Positions 6,612-8,899 of a stretch of DNA of 8,899 nt are shown one piece after another; within the stretch, counting starts at the first letter, position 1, and every line of letters begins with the position of its first letter. A model generated the notes under the pieces. The model made no database searches, was not told where the DNA came from, and saw only the letters and a program-made list of their open reading frames with translations. A program made the position numbers and the translations under genes. Source of the stretch: Ruminococcaceae bacterium UBA1213 (GTDB taxonomy: Bacteria; Bacillota; Clostridia; Oscillospirales; Acutalibacteraceae). The stretch spans positions 11,974 to 20,872 of the forward strand of contig DBXL01000200.1 of NCBI GenBank assembly GCA_002309275.1, written 5' to 3'.

Positions 6612-7448
6612 ATGAACAAAAGAAGAAAGCATGGCTTTCGTACAGGTATTTTTCTGCTGTGGCTCTTTATTGTACTCCTCATACTTTCCGCCATTGCTGC
6701 CGCTGTATGCACTTTTCTCGCCTTTCAAGACGACTATAAAAATAAATACGTCTTTTATCAAAGCGATGATTCCCTTATGTACACAGCTTTAAAGGGTGCT
6801 GTATCGGGAGAGAATTTCAGGCTCACTGAAACTCAGGTCAATACCTATATCAACAATGAAATAGTGGAAAAAAGCGACAATAACATAAAAAATCTCCGTG
6901 TTTACTTTGATAACGGCATAGTGGAGGTTTATGCAAAAGTAAACTACATGAACCACGATTTCGGACTTTATGCAAAAGCTCAGATTTCCCTTGACACCGT
7001 TGCCAAAAAATTTTCTGTACGTCTCTACAATGCCAAGCTTGGCAGACTGCCTGTCCCTGATTTTATCCTCAAAGATACTCTTGAAAAAAATATCCCTACC
7101 ACTGACAATGTTTCTGTAAAAGACGGCATTATATACATCAATTCCTCCTATGACTTCAACATAGATGCTTTTACTTTGAATCTCTCTTTTCAGGAATTTG
7201 CCGTAGGTAATAAAATCGTGGTAAGCCGTACCAACAGCCTTGCACAAGATGCTCTTGATACACTTAAAAAAGCCCTGCAAACTTCCGAAGGACGTGAAAA
7301 ACTCAAAAATCTCTTTCATTTCTCGTTCTCCGAAAACAGCCTCATTGATTTAGGTCTTGACAAAATTAAAGACGTTATCCCTGATTTGCGTGACCTTGAG
7401 GACATAAAAGACAAAATTATTGACAAATTTTCCGATATTTTCCAATAA
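6612..7448 (+). CDS. Unrecognised membrane-anchored extracytoplasmic protein
   Basis: A 278-aa protein I cannot name with confidence. It has a basic N-terminus (MNKRRKHGFR), one hydrophobic segment (about 12-38) and then a soluble region, so it should be a type II anchored protein with its body outside the membrane. No proper lipobox precedes C33, and I see no clear cleavage site. Two stretches, LTETQVNTYINNEI (71-84) and LGRLPVPDFILKDTLEK (143-159), followed by alternating beta-like segments, recall the layout of the YpmS/DUF2140 family; this is a weak resemblance by eye. The C-terminal ~60 residues are charged and helical. ATG 6612 follows AAAAGGTG (6595-6602). The gene lies 21 nt after mutS2 and ends just before a strong terminator, so it is likely the last gene of the yqzL-recO-mutS2 transcript. 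Function unknown. Confidence 0.85.
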   Translation: MNKRRKHGFRTGIFLLWLFIVLLILSAIAAAVCTFLAFQDDYKNKYVFYQSDDSLMYTALKGAVSGENFRLTETQVNTYINNEIVEKSDNNIKNLRVYFDNGIVEVYAKVNYMNHDFGLYAKAQISLDTVAKKFSVRLYNAKLGRLPVPDFILKDTLEKNIPTTDNVSVKDGIIYINSSYDFNIDAFTLNLSFQEFAVGNKIVVSRTNSLAQDALDTLKKALQTSEGREKLKNLFHFSFSENSLIDLGLDKIKDVIPDLRDLEDIKDKIIDKFSDIFQ

Positions 7449-7455
7449 TCCTGCA

Positions 7456-7489
7456 CAGAACAGCATTTCATTATGCTGTTCTGCTTTTT
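7456..7489 (+). terminator. Intrinsic terminator closing the recO-mutS2 unit
   Basis: A perfect 11-bp stem, CAGAACAGCAT (7456-7466) with ATGCTGTTCTG (7473-7483), has a 6-nt loop and is followed by C and five T (7485-7489). It starts 8 nt after the stop of the unknown anchored protein and separates that unit from the rnf promoter. Confidence 0.92.
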
Positions 7490-7504
7490 ATCATAAAATT
7501 GTTA

Positions 7505-7533
7505 TTGAAAAGTCATTTTCACTGTGATAAAAT
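7505..7533 (+). promoter_or_regulatory. Promoter for the rnf operon, with a palindrome over the -35/spacer
   Basis: TTGAAA (7505-7510) and TAAAAT (7528-7533) are separated by exactly 17 bp, and TGA (7525-7527) supplies an extended -10. Transcription would begin near 7540, giving a leader of about 40 nt. A 16-bp palindrome TGAAAA-N4-TTTTCA (7506-7521) covers most of the -35 and the spacer. A second inverted repeat, TGATAAA (7525-7531) with TTTATCA (7546-7552), spans the -10 and start site. Either could be an operator; no regulator can be assigned from sequence alone. Confidence 0.65.
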
Positions 7534-7580
7534 AGTATCTGTCGATTTATCAGCAATATTTTATGACTGGAGAAAATACT

Positions 7581-8899
7581 ATGAAACTTCACGGAATAAA
7601 AATTCCTCATTTAAAAAATACTGCCGACTGTGCCCCTGTGCGTATCCCTGTGCCGAAAACCGTCACAATTCCTATGTCCATGCATATCGGAAAGCCTGCC
7701 GAAATCCTTGTAAAGCGTGGGGATAGCGTCAAAGTCGGTCAGCTCATCGGCAGGGCTGACGGCAGTATCTCTGCACACATTCATTCAAGCGTATCGGGTA
7801 CGGTTCAAAAAATAGACCAGATGATTGCCTCCAACGGTGCAAAAATAACCTGTGCTGTCATTGACACGGACGGAAAACAGGAACTTTCCGATACCGTGGA
7901 ACCGCCTGATGTAAACGATTTTGACAGCTTTATCCATGCCGTCAGAGAAAGCGGTGCAGTCGGTCTGGGCGGAGCAGGCTTTCCAAGCTTTGCTAAACTC
8001 AATATCAGCGACCTTTCTAAAATTCAGGCGGTTGTCATCAATGCTGCCGAGTGTGAACCCTACATCACTTCTGATACAAGAACCATGCTCGACAAAACAC
8101 AGTATATTTCAAAAGGCATTTCTGCCGTCAGGAAATATATGAACGTAAAAAAATTCATCATCGGCATTGAAACAAACAAGCCTGCCGCCATTGCCAAAAT
8201 GCAAGAACTTGCTAAAAATGACAGCTCAATAGAAGTCCATGCACTTCCCTCAATGTACCCTCAGGGCGGTGAAAAAGTCCTTGTTTTCAATACTATGAAA
8301 AAAATTATCCCAAAAGGTCGCCTCCCTATTGATGTCGGGGCTGTCGTTATTAACATAACAACCCTTGCTTTTATCGGAGAATACCTTGAAACAGGCATTC
8401 CCCTTATTGAAAAATGTATCACTGTTGACGGCTCTGCCGTAAAAGAACCTAAAAATGTCATCGCCCCTATCGGCACTCCTATCAAAGACCTGATTGAAAG
8501 TGCAGGCGGTCTTAAATGTGAGCCTGCCAAAATTATTTACGGCGGTCCCATGATGGGAATTGCAGTCCCCTCCATGAATGAGCCTGTCCTCAAAAATACA
8601 AACGCTGTGATATTCATGGATAAAAAAGAAGCTGCCCTCCCTGAAACAACTGCCTGTATCAACTGCGGAGCGTGTCTTTCACACTGCCCTTTCATGCTCG
8701 ATCCCCGTTCCATCGCACTCGCCTATAAACTCGGCAACGCTGAGGAACTTCAAAAACTCTGTGTCGATATGTGCATGGAATGCGGCTGCTGTTCATATGT
8801 CTGTCCCGCCAACAGACCTCTCGTGCAGACAAACAAGCTCGCTAAAATTAAACTGCGTGAATATCTCAATTCCAAAAAAGGAGGAATATTAAGTAACAG
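7581..8899 (+). CDS. rnfC: RnfC subunit of the Rnf ferredoxin:NAD oxidoreductase (3' end not reached)
   Basis: Peripheral iron-sulfur subunit of the membrane Rnf complex, which couples electron flow between reduced ferredoxin and NAD to ion pumping across the membrane. The frame is open for 439 codons to the window edge with no stop; clostridial RnfC proteins are about this length, so little is missing. Visible parts: the N-terminal RnfC barrel region, including MKLHGIKIPHLKN; the glycine-rich flavin/NADH-binding loop GLGGAGFP (128-135); AECEPY (156-161); a middle SLBB-like region; and two ferredoxin-type [4Fe-4S] motifs, C359/C362/C365/C369-P and C398/C401/C404/C408-P. ATG 7581 is preceded by GGAG (7569-7572) at 8 nt. 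The final codons contain a GGAGG (8880-8884) that suggests a following gene, in most anaerobes rnfD. It is the first gene of its own unit. Confidence 0.95.
   Translation, partial: MKLHGIKIPHLKNTADCAPVRIPVPKTVTIPMSMHIGKPAEILVKRGDSVKVGQLIGRADGSISAHIHSSVSGTVQKIDQMIASNGAKITCAVIDTDGKQELSDTVEPPDVNDFDSFIHAVRESGAVGLGGAGFPSFAKLNISDLSKIQAVVINAAECEPYITSDTRTMLDKTQYISKGISAVRKYMNVKKFIIGIETNKPAAIAKMQELAKNDSSIEVHALPSMYPQGGEKVLVFNTMKKIIPKGRLPIDVGAVVINITTLAFIGEYLETGIPLIEKCITVDGSAVKEPKNVIAPIGTPIKDLIESAGGLKCEPAKIIYGGPMMGIAVPSMNEPVLKNTNAVIFMDKKEAALPETTACINCGACLSHCPFMLDPRSIALAYKLGNAEELQKLCVDMCMECGCCSYVCPANRPLVQTNKLAKIKLREYLNSKKGGILSN
8878..8884 (+). promoter_or_regulatory. Shine-Dalgarno sequence for the gene after rnfC
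   Basis: AAGGAGG inside the last visible rnfC codons is a near-perfect Shine-Dalgarno site. No ATG, GTG or TTG follows at usual spacing before 8899, so the start of the next gene, expected to be rnfD, must be at or just past the window end. An overlap or very short gap with rnfC is implied. Confidence 0.5.

Noticed and set aside
7499..7726. A 75-codon plus-strand frame overlapping the rnf promoter and the rnfC start
   Set aside because: It covers promoter elements, has no ribosome binding site and is out of frame with the unmistakable RnfC sequence.

Overview
The window reads as chromosomal core DNA from a low-to-moderate GC, anaerobic Firmicute of the class Clostridia, most likely near Ruminococcaceae/Oscillospiraceae. 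The reasons are the gene order phoH-ybeY-dgkA-era-yqzL-recO, which is a Firmicutes hallmark, strong AGGAGG-type ribosome binding sites, very AT-rich intergenic DNA, and an rnf locus (ion-translocating ferredoxin:NAD oxidoreductase) typical of strict anaerobes. The lineage is inferred from gene content and was not computed. All genes are on the + strand.

Layout: positions 1-88 hold the tail of an upstream unit and its intrinsic terminator. A sigma-A-type promoter (137-165) then drives a first block: phoH (247-1203), ybeY (1264-1770), a DgkA-type undecaprenol/diacylglycerol kinase (1775-2230) and era (2227-3129). A possible weak attenuator lies between phoH and ybeY, and dgkA and era overlap as ATGA. 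This block covers ribosome maturation (YbeY, Era, probably PhoH) and lipid-carrier recycling.

Positions 3130-3343 are intergenic. They carry a striking imperfect palindrome built from a 7-nt unit (GAGTGGA/TCCACTC), then an AT-rich stretch with a TATAAT box. The second block is a small YqzL-like gene (3344-3517), recO (3471-4232), mutS2 (4248-6590) and an unrecognised membrane-anchored protein (6612-7448), closed by a strong intrinsic terminator (7456-7489). YqzL overlaps the start of recO out of frame by 47 nt. RecO and MutS2 act in recombination/repair and, for MutS2, also in rescue of collided ribosomes.

A well-formed promoter (7505-7533) with a palindrome over its -35/spacer precedes rnfC (7581 to the window end). 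rnfC shows no stop before the edge and already carries a Shine-Dalgarno sequence for a following gene, so an rnf operon probably continues beyond the window.

I saw no mobile element, CRISPR array, tRNA or rRNA, and no clearly new system. The items most worth a second look are the heptamer palindrome, the nested yqzL gene, the unknown anchored protein and the possible operator in front of rnfC.
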